DNA of 38,704 nucleotides from Bacillota bacterium (GTDB lineage Bacteria; Bacillota; Clostridia; Clostridiales; Clostridiaceae), in the NCBI GenBank assembly GCA_023399035.1, contig JAEWQX010000214.1:1-38704 (forward strand), in the 5' to 3' direction. This document shows positions 15,987 to 24,042 of the stretch, in pieces (the stretch's first letter is position 1; each line of letters opens with the position of its first letter). Made by a program: the position numbers and the translations under genes. A model generated the notes under the pieces. That model was not told the DNA's origin, did not search any database, and was given only the letters and a program-made list of their open reading frames with translations.

Positions 15987-17381
15987 TTGAGCGATAATAA
16001 TTTAAAGATCGTAAAAGATCCAATTAGAATACAAGACAAAAGTACTAAGTATAAAGTAGGTATAGTGAGTTTAGGATGTGATAAAAATAGGGTAGACTCT
16101 GAAATAATACTCGGTAATATGAACAGAGACTATTCAATAACTAACAATCCTAGGGAAGCAGATATAATAATAGTAAATACTTGTGGATTTATTGAAAGTG
16201 CTAAGCAGGAATCAATAGATACAATATTAGAAATGGCAGATTATAAGATAAACTATAAGTGCAAGCTTCTTATTGCGACTGGATGTCTTATTCAAAGATA
16301 TAGCGAGGAACTTGCTCAGCTTATTCCTGAACTTGATCTTATGCTTGGAGTTAATGATTACGATAAGATTAATGCAGTTATAACTAATTTTATTAATGGA
16401 AACGAAAAGAGTGAGGGACTTGTAAATTATACAGATGAAGGCATCAATGAAGGAAGAAGAGTTCTTACTACTCAAAAGGGCAGTGCATACATAAGAATTG
16501 CAGAAGGATGCAATAATTTTTGTACATATTGTATAATTCCTAAAATTAGAGGTAAGTTCAGAAGTAGAAAGATGGAAAACATAATAAAAGAAGCTGAGGA
16601 TTTAGCATCTCAAGGTGTTAAGGAATTAATTCTTATAGCTCAGGATACAACAATGTATGGAAGCGATATATATGGAAAGCAGAATCTTCATGAGCTGTTA
16701 AGAGAGTTATCAAAGGTCGAAGGAATAGAATGGATAAGAATCCTTTACTGCTATCCAGAGGAAATCTATGATGAACTTATAGATGAAATTGCTGCTAATG
16801 ATAAAGTAGTTAAATATTTAGATCTTCCAATTCAGCATATAAGCAATCATGTTTTAAAGCTTATGGGAAGAAGAACTACAAAAGAAGCAATATTAAGCAA
16901 GATAGATACTTTAAGAGAAAGAATACCAGGGATGATAATAAGAACTACATTTATAGTAGGATTCCCACAGGAAACAGAAGAGGACTTTAATGAAATCAAA
17001 GAATTCTTAAAAGAATATAAACTTGAAAAAGTAGGAGTATTTACATATTCTCAAGAGGAAAATACACCTGCAGCAAGAATGGATGGCCAGATAGACGAAG
17101 AAGTCAAGAAAGAAAGGGAAAAAGCATTAATGCTTTTACAAAAAGAAGTTTCAGAAAAAATAAATGAATTGAAAATTGGCAAAATATATGATATTCTTGT
17201 TGAAGGATATGATGGAGAAGATTACCGTGGAAGAAGCTATGAAATGGCTCCTGAAATAGACGCAGAAGTATTCTTTAAATGCGACGATAATCTTGAAATA
17301 GGTACTTTTGTTAAAGTAAAAATAACAAAGAGTATGGATTATGATTTATTAGGAGTTGTGGTTGATGAATCTTGCAAATAA
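15987..17381 (+). CDS. rimO: Ribosomal protein S12 methylthiotransferase RimO
   Basis: 464 residues, near the usual ~445. It adds a methylthio group to an aspartate of ribosomal protein S12, using two iron-sulfur clusters and S-adenosylmethionine. The N-terminal MTTase domain has the three cluster cysteines C31 (SLGCDKNRVDSE), C66 (NTCGF) and C100 (ATGC). The radical SAM motif CNNFCTYC gives C175, C179 and C182, followed by IIPKIRGKFRSR. A TRAM domain occupies the last ~65 residues. The DKNRVDSE signature separates RimO from the tRNA enzyme MiaB. Start is TTG after AGGAGGAAACGAAAT. Its end overlaps pgsA by 17 bases. Confidence 0.95.
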   Translation: MSDNNLKIVKDPIRIQDKSTKYKVGIVSLGCDKNRVDSEIILGNMNRDYSITNNPREADIIIVNTCGFIESAKQESIDTILEMADYKINYKCKLLIATGCLIQRYSEELAQLIPELDLMLGVNDYDKINAVITNFINGNEKSEGLVNYTDEGINEGRRVLTTQKGSAYIRIAEGCNNFCTYCIIPKIRGKFRSRKMENIIKEAEDLASQGVKELILIAQDTTMYGSDIYGKQNLHELLRELSKVEGIEWIRILYCYPEEIYDELIDEIAANDKVVKYLDLPIQHISNHVLKLMGRRTTKEAILSKIDTLRERIPGMIIRTTFIVGFPQETEEDFNEIKEFLKEYKLEKVGVFTYSQEENTPAARMDGQIDEEVKKEREKALMLLQKEVSEKINELKIGKIYDILVEGYDGEDYRGRSYEMAPEIDAEVFFKCDDNLEIGTFVKVKITKSMDYDLLGVVVDESCK

Positions 17382-17955
17382 ATTAACTTTAATCAGAATA
17401 GTATTAGTTCCTGTATTTTTAATATTTATAGCAGCTAAAGGTATACCTTATGGCAGCACCATTGCAACAACTATATTTATACTGGCATCTATAACAGATA
17501 AGCTTGATGGATATATTGCAAGAAGCAGGAATCAAATTACTAATTTTGGTAAGTTCATGGATCCTTTAGCTGATAAACTGCTTGTAACTGCAGCACTTAT
17601 TTCCCTTGTAGAATTACATGTAGTTCCTGCATGGGCGGCTGTTATTATAATTGCACGTGAATTTGCAGTTTCAGGATTAAGATCTATAGCAGCAGCGCAG
17701 GGAAAAGTAATTGCTGCAAGCTGGTGGGGAAAAATAAAAACAGTAATACAGATAATAGCAATAATATTATTGCTCCTTAAAGTTAATATAGGGGATTTTG
17801 AATATTTAACTAAGCTTGTAAGCACTAATGATATATGGAGACAGTTCTTTAATGTTGTTCCATCGATCATGCTTATGGCAGCAGTAATAATAACTTTAAT
17901 TTCTGGATATGAGTACTTTAAGCACAATAAAGAAGCATTATCTACTGATAAATAA
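17365..17955 (+). CDS. pgsA: CDP-diacylglycerol-glycerol-3-phosphate 3-phosphatidyltransferase
   Basis: 196 residues from the ATG at 17365, chosen over a TTG at 17356 because AGGAG at 17351-17355 is properly spaced from it. It makes phosphatidylglycerophosphate, the first committed step to phosphatidylglycerol and cardiolipin, in the membrane. The CDP-alcohol phosphotransferase motif DGYIARSRNQITNFGKFMDP, continuing LADK, has all the expected Asp, Gly, Ala and Arg residues. About five hydrophobic segments are visible. The start lies inside the end of rimO, so translation is likely coupled. A strong terminator follows, before recA. Confidence 0.95.
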   Translation: MNLANKLTLIRIVLVPVFLIFIAAKGIPYGSTIATTIFILASITDKLDGYIARSRNQITNFGKFMDPLADKLLVTAALISLVELHVVPAWAAVIIIAREFAVSGLRSIAAAQGKVIAASWWGKIKTVIQIIAIILLLLKVNIGDFEYLTKLVSTNDIWRQFFNVVPSIMLMAAVIITLISGYEYFKHNKEALSTDK

Positions 17956-18007
17956 AAAAATTTCTGACGCTGTTTAGAAACATTTATAATTGGATATACT
18001 TAAGATG

Positions 18008-18047
18008 ATTCCTTCTTTAATGAATAAATAAAGAAGGAATTTTTCTT
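18008..18047 (+). terminator. Terminator of rimO-pgsA
   Basis: A perfect 12-bp stem, ATTCCTTCTTTA 18008-18019 with TAAAGAAGGAAT 18029-18040, is followed by TTTTCTT. It separates pgsA from the recA promoter, which begins ten bases further on. Confidence 0.87.
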
Positions 18048-18056
18048 AGATAATTG

Positions 18057-18085
18057 TTGACTATGAATGACAATTATTCTATAAT
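18057..18085 (+). promoter_or_regulatory. Sigma-A promoter of recA
   Basis: TTGACT (18057-18062), 17-base spacer, TATAAT (18080-18085). Expected start is near 18092, immediately before the LexA box. Confidence 0.87.
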
Positions 18086-18093
18086 CAATATAT

Positions 18094-18107
18094 AGAACAT
18101 TAGTTCG
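18094..18107 (+). promoter_or_regulatory. LexA (DinR) operator of recA
   Basis: AGAACATTAGTTCG fits the Gram-positive SOS box pattern GAAC-N4-GTTC (18095-18106 is the core). It overlaps the predicted transcription start of recA, so LexA bound here would block RNA polymerase. This gives DNA-damage induction of recA. Confidence 0.85.
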
Positions 18108-18126
18108 ATGAGAGGATGGTAGGATT

Positions 18127-19206
18127 ATGGCAAAAATAGATGCAGATAAGTTAAAAGCAATTGAAAGTGCTATGAGCAATATAGAAAAGCAATTTGGTAA
18201 AGGGTCAGTTATGAAACTAGGTGACCATAATGTTACAAATATGGATGCTATATCGACTGGATGTCTTGATTTAGATATAGCACTTGGAATAGGCGGAGTT
18301 CCTAAGGGAAGAATAATAGAAATTTATGGACCAGAAAGTTCAGGTAAAACAACAGTAGCTCTAAGTATAGCAGCAGAAGCTCAGAAAAAAGGCGGAGCTG
18401 TAGGATATATAGATGCTGAACATGCATTAGATCCTAGTTATGCACAAAAGATAGGTGTAGATGTTGAAAGCTTAATAATATCTCAGCCGGATACAGGGGA
18501 ACAAGGGCTTGAAATAGCAGAAGCATTAGTTCGTTCAGGAGCTATCGATGTTTTAGTAGTTGACTCAGTTGCAGCATTAGTTCCTAAAGCAGAAATAGAA
18601 GGTGAAATGGAAGATTCTCATATAGGTCTTCAAGCAAGACTAATGTCTCAGGCATTAAGAAAACTTGCAGGTACAATCAACAAAACTAACTGTGTAGCAA
18701 TATTCATAAACCAGTTAAGAGAAAAAGTTGGAGTAATGTTTGGTTCTCCAGAAACAACAACAGGTGGTAGAGCGTTAAAATTTTATGCATCAGTAAGACT
18801 TGACATACGTAGAATAGATTCTATAAAGCAGGGTGACTCTATAATAGGTAACAGAACAAGAGTTAAGATAATGAAAAATAAGGTTGCGCCTCCATTTAAA
18901 CAAGCAGAATTTGATATCATGTATAATGAAGGAATATCAAGAACAGGTAATATACTTGATGTGGGTGTTAAAGAAGAAATAGTTCAAAAGAGTGGAGCAT
19001 GGTTCTCATATGGAGATATAAGATTAGGCCAGGGTAGAGAAAACTCAAAGGTATACTTAAAAGACAATCCAGATGTAGCACTTGAAATAGAAAATCAAAT
19101 AAGATCTAAATACAATTTACCATTAGCAGTAGCTGCACCTTCAGAAGCTAAGAACGAAGGCGCTGCAGATATTGCAGATGAAACAAATATGCCTACAGAA
19201 GAATAA
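18127..19206 (+). CDS. recA: Recombinase RecA
   Basis: 359 residues, normal length. It forms filaments on single-stranded DNA for strand exchange and stimulates LexA self-cleavage. Walker A is GPESSGKTT (about residues 67-75). The RecA signature ALKFYASVRLDIRR and the MAW-type IFINQLREKVGVMFGSPETTTGG loop L2 are both present. The acidic C-terminal tail (AKNEGAADIADETNMPTEE) is typical. It has its own promoter and a LexA box, and lies between pgsA and rny as in B. subtilis, but without cinA. Confidence 0.98.
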   Translation: MAKIDADKLKAIESAMSNIEKQFGKGSVMKLGDHNVTNMDAISTGCLDLDIALGIGGVPKGRIIEIYGPESSGKTTVALSIAAEAQKKGGAVGYIDAEHALDPSYAQKIGVDVESLIISQPDTGEQGLEIAEALVRSGAIDVLVVDSVAALVPKAEIEGEMEDSHIGLQARLMSQALRKLAGTINKTNCVAIFINQLREKVGVMFGSPETTTGGRALKFYASVRLDIRRIDSIKQGDSIIGNRTRVKIMKNKVAPPFKQAEFDIMYNEGISRTGNILDVGVKEEIVQKSGAWFSYGDIRLGQGRENSKVYLKDNPDVALEIENQIRSKYNLPLAVAAPSEAKNEGAADIADETNMPTEE

Positions 19207-19249
19207 AATATTTTTACGGGAATTAAATATAATTTTTGTAAAAAACCCA

Positions 19250-19293
19250 AAATATAGCTACACAAATGCTTTAGCATATGTGTAGCTATATTT
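19250..19293 (+). terminator. Long hairpin after recA
   Basis: A 20-bp stem with one mismatch: 19250-19269 pairs with 19274-19293 around loop TTTA. No real T-run follows on the plus strand, so it is terminator-like but atypical. It sits 44 bases after the recA stop. Confidence 0.65.
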
Positions 19294-19349
19294 AGAATGG
19301 CGAAGTATAAGATAGGATAATGGAGTAAATAAGCATTATATGGGCAAAC

Positions 19350-19378
19350 TTGACATATTTTTATTTTTCATATAGAAT
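19350..19378 (+). promoter_or_regulatory. Sigma-A promoter of rny
   Basis: Consensus TTGACA (19350-19355), 17-base spacer, TAGAAT (19373-19378). It predicts a leader of about 100 bases before the GTG start of rny. I see no strong structure in that leader. Confidence 0.82.
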
Positions 19379-19485
19379 AAAAAGGAATACTGGTTTATCA
19401 TATTCCGAATGCAGTGAGAAGAGTATGACACCTACTTACTTTCTTATTAAGATAAATGAGAAATACTAAATTAGGAGGTGTTTAT

Positions 19486-21027
19486 GTGGAACTAGCGGTA
19501 ATGATATTTGCTGATATAATCATATTGGCAATATTAGGAATAGTGGTTTACAAGTCGATTCAAAATACATCAAAAAGTAAAGTAGAATCACTTGAAAAAG
19601 AAGCAGAAGAAGTTTTAAAAAGAGCAGAAAGAGATGCTGAAGCTAAAAAGAAGGAAGCAATACTTGAAGCAAAAGAAGAACTTCACAGATTAAGAAATGA
19701 TTTTGATAAAGAATCTCGTGACAGAAGGAATGAGATTCAAAGGCTTGAAAGAAGAGTAATTCAAAGAGAAGAAGCACTTGATAAAAAGGGTGAACTTCTT
19801 GAAAGCAAGGAACAAACAATTAATGAAAAGATGCTTGAATTAGATCAAGTAGAAGCAAAGGTACAGGAACTTTATAATGAAAGAAGAGCAGAACTTGAAA
19901 GAGTTTCAGCTCTTTCAAGTGAAGAAGCTCGTGAAATTCTTTTAGATGAAATTAGAAAAGAAATCACACATGATGCAGCTTTAATGATTAAAGATATTGA
20001 AAGCAAAGCAAAAGAAGAAGCAGATAAGAGAGCTAGAGAGATTATCACAACTGCAATTCAAAGATGTGCGGCAGATCATGTGTCCGAGACAACTGTACAC
20101 GTTGTTGCCCTACCGAATGATGAGATGAAAGGTAGAATTATAGGTAGAGAAGGAAGAAACATTAGAACCCTAGAAACATTAACAGGAGTTGACTTAATTA
20201 TAGATGATACTCCGGAAGCAGTCATTTTATCAAGCTTTGATCCAATTAGAAGAGAAGTTGCTAGAATGGCACTAGAAAAGTTAATAGTGGATGGCAGAAT
20301 ACATCCAGCAAGAATCGAAGAGATGGTTGAAAGAGCAACTAAGGACGTTGAAAATAGTATCAAAGAAGAAGGGGAACAAGCGGCCCTTGAAACAAGCGTA
20401 CATGGTCTACATCCTGAAATTATAAGACTTCTTGGTAGATTAAAATATAGAACTAGTTATGGTCAGAATGTTTTAAAACATTCCATAGAAGTTTCATATT
20501 TAGCTGGCTTAATGGCTTCAGAGCTAGGTTTAGATGTTACTCTAGCTAAAAGAGCGGGATTGCTGCATGATATAGGTAAAGCTGTAGATCAGGAACAGGA
20601 AGGTCCTCATGCGCTAATAGGTGGAGATCTTGCTAAAAAGTATCATGAATCACCATTAGTAGTCAATGCGATAGCAGCCCATCATTCAGATGTAGAAATG
20701 CAGTCTCTTGAAGCAGTTTTAGTTCAGGCAGCAGATGCAATATCAGCAGCCAGACCAGGTGCTAGAAGAGAAACATTGGAAGCATACATTAAGAGGTTAG
20801 AAAAATTAGAAGAAATTGCAAATTCTTATGAAGGTGTAGAAAAGTCATATGCCATTCAAGCTGGTAGAGAGATTAGAATTATGGTTAAACCAGAAAAAGT
20901 TGATGACATCGGTACGATTGAATTAGCACATAATTTGGTTAAGAGTGTCGAAGAACAACTTGAATACCCAGGACAGATTAAAATTAATGTTATTAGAGAA
21001 ACTAGAGCAGTAGATTTTGCAAAGTAG
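19486..21027 (+). CDS. rny: Ribonuclease Y
   Basis: 513 residues from the GTG at 19486, chosen because AGGAGGTG (19472-19479) fits it; an ATG at 19456 lies upstream of that site, and the out-of-frame ATG at 19484 meets a stop at once. It is the membrane-anchored endonuclease that starts bulk mRNA decay and works with PNPase. The N-terminal helix MIFADIIILAILGIVVY is the anchor. A long charged coiled coil fills residues 25-195. The KH domain has GRIIGREGRNIRTLETLTG. The HD phosphohydrolase domain shows HSIEVS and LLHDIGKAVD with later AAHHSD. Length and order are normal. Strong promoter and terminator make it monocistronic. Confidence 0.96.
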   Translation: MELAVMIFADIIILAILGIVVYKSIQNTSKSKVESLEKEAEEVLKRAERDAEAKKKEAILEAKEELHRLRNDFDKESRDRRNEIQRLERRVIQREEALDKKGELLESKEQTINEKMLELDQVEAKVQELYNERRAELERVSALSSEEAREILLDEIRKEITHDAALMIKDIESKAKEEADKRAREIITTAIQRCAADHVSETTVHVVALPNDEMKGRIIGREGRNIRTLETLTGVDLIIDDTPEAVILSSFDPIRREVARMALEKLIVDGRIHPARIEEMVERATKDVENSIKEEGEQAALETSVHGLHPEIIRLLGRLKYRTSYGQNVLKHSIEVSYLAGLMASELGLDVTLAKRAGLLHDIGKAVDQEQEGPHALIGGDLAKKYHESPLVVNAIAAHHSDVEMQSLEAVLVQAADAISAARPGARRETLEAYIKRLEKLEEIANSYEGVEKSYAIQAGREIRIMVKPEKVDDIGTIELAHNLVKSVEEQLEYPGQIKINVIRETRAVDFAK

Positions 21028-21035
21028 AAGATAGA

Positions 21036-21079
21036 AGTAAAGTATGTTTTGAATTTCAAAGCGTGCTTTACTTTTTTTA
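21036..21079 (+). terminator. Terminator of rny
   Basis: An 18-base arm starting AGTAAAG (21036) pairs with the arm ending CTTTACT (21072) through several G-T wobbles, followed by a T-run to 21078. The wobble pattern fits plus-strand RNA. Confidence 0.82.
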
Positions 21080-21256
21080 TGCTTATAAATATTTTAGAAA
21101 AAGAACTTTGAATGATTTTACATAATATCTGTATAATACAAAATAAATATTTTAAATCAGAGAAAATTGTTACAGATATGATATTGTGATTATAAACTTA
21201 AAACAGAGTGCATGCTGAAATATATTAAATTTTTACAATTAAAAATATGTTAAAAT

Positions 21257-21285
21257 AGAGGATTTTTAACATATATATAGAATAT
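21257..21285 (+). promoter_or_regulatory. SigH-type promoter of spoVS
   Basis: AGAGGATTT (21257-21265), an 11-base spacer and ATAGAATAT (21277-21285) match the SigH consensus RNAGGAWWW-N11/12-RNNGAATWW at every defined position. spoVS of B. subtilis is a known SigH gene, so the assignment agrees with established regulation. Confidence 0.82.
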
Positions 21286-21328
21286 AAATAATGTAAACGA
21301 TTAATATAATTTTCTAGGGGGAATAACA

Positions 21329-21589
21329 ATGGAAGTATTAAAAGTATCAACAAAATCAAACCCAAATTCAGTAGCAGGAGCTTTAGCAGCAATAATAAAA
21401 GAGCAGAATGTGGCGGAAATTCAGGCAGTCGGAGCAGGGGCAATTAATCAGGCCGTTAAAGCTATAGCAATAGCACGAGGATTTATTGCACCAAGTGGCA
21501 AAGATATAGTATGTATACCGGCGTTTACTGATATACAGATAGATGGAGAGGAAAGAACTGCTATAAAATTGATAGTGCAGCCTAGATAG
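21329..21589 (+). CDS. spoVS: Stage V sporulation protein S
   Basis: 86 residues, the exact family length, and very conserved: MEVLKVSTKSNPNSVAGALA at the start, AVGAGAINQAVKAIAIARGF in the middle, ending IKLIVQPR. It is an Alba-like small protein acting at several stages of sporulation from septation to spore coat completion. ATG follows AGGGGGAA. A SigH promoter lies 44 bases upstream of the start. It follows rny as in B. subtilis, though ymdB is not between them here. Confidence 0.97.
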   Translation: MEVLKVSTKSNPNSVAGALAAIIKEQNVAEIQAVGAGAINQAVKAIAIARGFIAPSGKDIVCIPAFTDIQIDGEERTAIKLIVQPR

Positions 21590-21623
21590 TTATAAATTTT
21601 GAGGAAATTGGATAAATTTTGAG

Positions 21624-21652
21624 TTGAAATTATTAATAAAAACGTTTATACT
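21624..21652 (+). promoter_or_regulatory. Promoter of ptsH with cre-like overlap
   Basis: TTGAAA (21624-21629), 17-base spacer, TATACT (21647-21652). The stretch TAAAAACGTTTATA (21637-21650) matches 11 of 14 bases of the CcpA site model TGAAAACGTTTTCA and covers the spacer and -10. The promoter is well supported, the CcpA site is tentative. Confidence 0.65.
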
Positions 21653-21704
21653 ATAAGAGTTAAATGCTATATTTATTAATTTTTTTTATAAAGAGGTGTA
21701 TGTA

Positions 21705-21965
21705 ATGATAGAAAAAGAAGTTGTTGTTAAAAACGGTTCAGGTCTTCACGCTAGACCAGCTACATTATTAGTTAAAAAGGCTTCAGGATTTAAGTCTGAC
21801 GTTAGCATAGAATACAATGGTAAGAAAGCAAACGTTAAAAGCTTAATCGGAGTTTTATCTTTAGCTGTAACTAAAGATGCTACTATTAAAGTTGTTGCTT
21901 CAGGTGATGACGAAGCTTTAGCAGTAGAAGAAATTGTAAAATTAGTTGAAAACTTAGAAGACTAA
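21705..21965 (+). CDS. ptsH: Phosphocarrier protein HPr
   Basis: 86 residues from the ATG at 21705, positioned after AGAGGTG; a GTG at 21696 is part of that site. HPr relays phosphate from enzyme I to sugar-specific enzymes II. His15 lies in GSGLHARPAT (phosphorylated by enzyme I), and Ser46 in NVKSLIGVLSLAV (phosphorylated by HPr kinase). Having both residues makes it a true HPr and not a Crh-type protein. It is monocistronic, separate from ptsI, and followed by a hairpin terminator. Confidence 0.95.
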   Translation: MIEKEVVVKNGSGLHARPATLLVKKASGFKSDVSIEYNGKKANVKSLIGVLSLAVTKDATIKVVASGDDEALAVEEIVKLVENLED

Positions 21966-21978
21966 TTTATATATTTTT

Positions 21979-22015
21979 AAAGGTTCCATATTTTTAATAT
22001 GGAACCTTTCTCTAT
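21979..22015 (+). terminator. Terminator after ptsH
   Basis: A perfect 12-bp stem, AAAGGTTCCATA 21979-21990 with TATGGAACCTTT 21998-22009, loop TTTTTAA, then CTCTATTT. The converging minus-strand DUF378 gene ends 33 bases beyond it, so it may serve both. Confidence 0.78.
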
Positions 22016-22047
22016 TTATAGATGAGAAATTATAATCAGAAATATTA

Positions 22048-22266
22048 TTATTCATCTAAATTTATTATATTGCACCTGAAAAGTAGGGAAAATAAATTTA
22101 AGGCAGCTGCACAGACTATGATGTATATAATTCTTTCTAAGATAGGAATTCCCATGCATATAAAGGCAACTGCATTAAAGTCAAATAAACCGATTGATCC
22201 CCAGTTAAGGGAGCCTATCAAAACAAGTATAAAAGATAATTTATCAAATATGTTTAGTTTACACAT
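22048..22266 (-). CDS. DUF378 family small membrane protein
   Basis: 72 residues. Two membrane helices: SFILVLIGSLNWGSIGLFDF (about 11-30) and the stretch around ERIIYIIVCAAALNLFSLLF (about 44-63). LIGSLNWGSIGLF and the RIIYIIV helix are the DUF378 signature. Function is unknown. The minus-strand ATG follows AAGGAAG with good spacing, whereas an overlapping plus-strand frame has no site and no family. It is convergent with ptsH. Confidence 0.85.
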   Translation of the reverse strand: MCKLNIFDKLSFILVLIGSLNWGSIGLFDFNAVAFICMGIPILERIIYIIVCAAALNLFSLLFRCNIINLDE

Positions 22267-22532
22267 ATTACTTATCTTCCTTTCTAAAAAATAATATTTA
22301 TATATTATATGTATTAAAAATACAATAATAACAAAAAGTTGAGTTTGTGTATAGATTAAGTTATTAAGCTAATCAAATATAAAAAAATTAATAATAAGTA
22401 GGAAAAGTATTGACTAAAATATGAAAAAACTATACAAAAAATAATAAAAATATACACAAAACTTTATAAAGTATGATATAATACGAATGATGAAATGAAA
22501 AGAACAAAATATATTCGTGTGGAGGTTTTTTA

Positions 22533-23963
22533 ATGAGAAATTTATATAGTACACCATTGAATTCAAGATATGCATCAAAAGAAATGAGTTTTATTTTTTC
22601 AGATGACATGAAATTTACAACTTGGAGAAAGTTATGGATTGCATTAGCAGAAGGTGAAAAAGAACTTGGATTAAATATAACTGATGAACAGATTAAAGAA
22701 TTAAAAGAGCATGTTAATGATATAAATTATGATGAAGCTGCTAAGAGAGAAAAAGAAGTAAGACATGATGTTATGAGTCATGTATATGCATATGGTCTTC
22801 AATGTCCAAATGCTAAGGGAATAATCCATTTAGGTGCTACATCATGTTATGTTGGTGATAATACAGATATAATAATTATGAGAGATGCTTTAACTTTAAT
22901 TAAGAACAAGATAGTTACTGTATTAAATCATTTAAAGAATTTTGCAATAGAATATAAAGATATGCCTACATTAGGCTTTACACACTTCCAGCCTGCACAA
23001 TTAACTACTGTAGGTAAAAGAGCTACTCTTTGGATGCAGGATTTAGTAATGGATATTGAAAACATCGATTTCTTATTATCAAAATTAAAGCTTAGAGGTG
23101 TTAAGGGAACAACAGGAACTCAAGCAAGCTTTATGGAATTATTTGATGGAGATGAAAGCAAGGTAAAGGCTTTAGACAAAATAGTTGCAGAAAAAATGGG
23201 ATTTGAAAAGAGCTTTGGAGTTACAGGACAGACATATCCTAGAAAGCTTGATTCAATTGTATTAAATACATTATCAGAAGTTGCACAAAGTGCATATAAA
23301 TTCAGTAATGACTTAAGATTACTTCAAAACATGAAGGAAATGGAAGAACCATTTGAAAAGCATCAGATAGGATCTTCAGCAATGGCTTATAAGAGAAATC
23401 CTATGAGAAGTGAAAGAATAAGTGCTTTAGCTAGATATGTAATAGTTGATGCATTAAACCCAGCTATAACAGCAGGTACTCAATGGTTTGAAAGAACACT
23501 AGATGATTCAGCGAACAAGAGATTATCTGTAGCAGAAGGCTTCTTAGCTTTAGATGGAGTATTAAATCTATACATAAATATTGCTGAAAACATGGTTGTA
23601 TATGATAAAGTAATAGCATCTCATGTACAAAGGGAATTACCTTTCATGGCAACTGAAAACATAATGATGGAAGCTGTTAAGAGAGGTAAAGACAGACAGG
23701 AATTACATGAAAAGATAAGAGTTCACTCAATGGCTGCAGCACAAAGAGTCAAAGGTGAAGGTTTAGATAACGACTTAATTGAAAGAATCATAAATGATGA
23801 TTCATTTGGTCTTACAAAGGAAGAAATACTTGGAGTAATAGATCCAGCTAAATTTGTTGGAAGAGCTCCAGGTCAGGTTGTGGAATTCATAGATGAATAT
23901 GTAAATCCTATAATAAATGAAAATGAAGAAGCATTAAAGATAAAGAGCGAAATAACAGTATAA
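22533..23963 (+). CDS. purB: Adenylosuccinate lyase
   Basis: 476 residues. It removes fumarate from adenylosuccinate and from SAICAR in purine synthesis. The fumarase/aspartase-superfamily signature GSSAMAYKRNPMRSE lies at residues 280-294, with its catalytic serine in the flexible loop. HLGATSCYVGDNTDI and TLGFTHFQPAQLTTVGKR carry the other active-site histidines. Length is like the longer (eukaryote-type) PurB group common in Clostridium, as opposed to the ~430-residue Bacillus type. ATG follows GGAGG. It stands outside any pur operon here. The 266-base upstream gap has a TATAAT at 22477-22482 but only a poor -35. Confidence 0.94.
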   Translation: MRNLYSTPLNSRYASKEMSFIFSDDMKFTTWRKLWIALAEGEKELGLNITDEQIKELKEHVNDINYDEAAKREKEVRHDVMSHVYAYGLQCPNAKGIIHLGATSCYVGDNTDIIIMRDALTLIKNKIVTVLNHLKNFAIEYKDMPTLGFTHFQPAQLTTVGKRATLWMQDLVMDIENIDFLLSKLKLRGVKGTTGTQASFMELFDGDESKVKALDKIVAEKMGFEKSFGVTGQTYPRKLDSIVLNTLSEVAQSAYKFSNDLRLLQNMKEMEEPFEKHQIGSSAMAYKRNPMRSERISALARYVIVDALNPAITAGTQWFERTLDDSANKRLSVAEGFLALDGVLNLYINIAENMVVYDKVIASHVQRELPFMATENIMMEAVKRGKDRQELHEKIRVHSMAAAQRVKGEGLDNDLIERIINDDSFGLTKEEILGVIDPAKFVGRAPGQVVEFIDEYVNPIINENEEALKIKSEITV

Positions 23964-23994
23964 TCATAAATGCTATAGGATAAGAGATTAAAGA

Positions 23995-24039
23995 AAATAC
24001 AGGAATCTTATAAAATGAATATAAGATTCCTGTATTTTT
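23995..24039. terminator. Bidirectional terminator between purB and the amidase gene
   Basis: A perfect 15-bp stem, 23998-24012 with 24020-24034, is flanked by AAA on the left and TTTTT on the right, so it can stop transcription from both sides. It lies between two convergent genes. Confidence 0.88.
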
Positions 24040-24042
24040 GAT

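Noticed and set aside
21225..21443. 72-codon minus-strand frame over the spoVS start
   Set aside because: Leucine-rich shadow of the spoVS coding frame and its promoter; no ribosome binding site.
22022..22294. 90-codon plus-strand open frame opposite the DUF378 gene
   Set aside because: The minus strand encodes a recognisable DUF378 protein with membrane helices and a ribosome binding site; the plus frame has neither.
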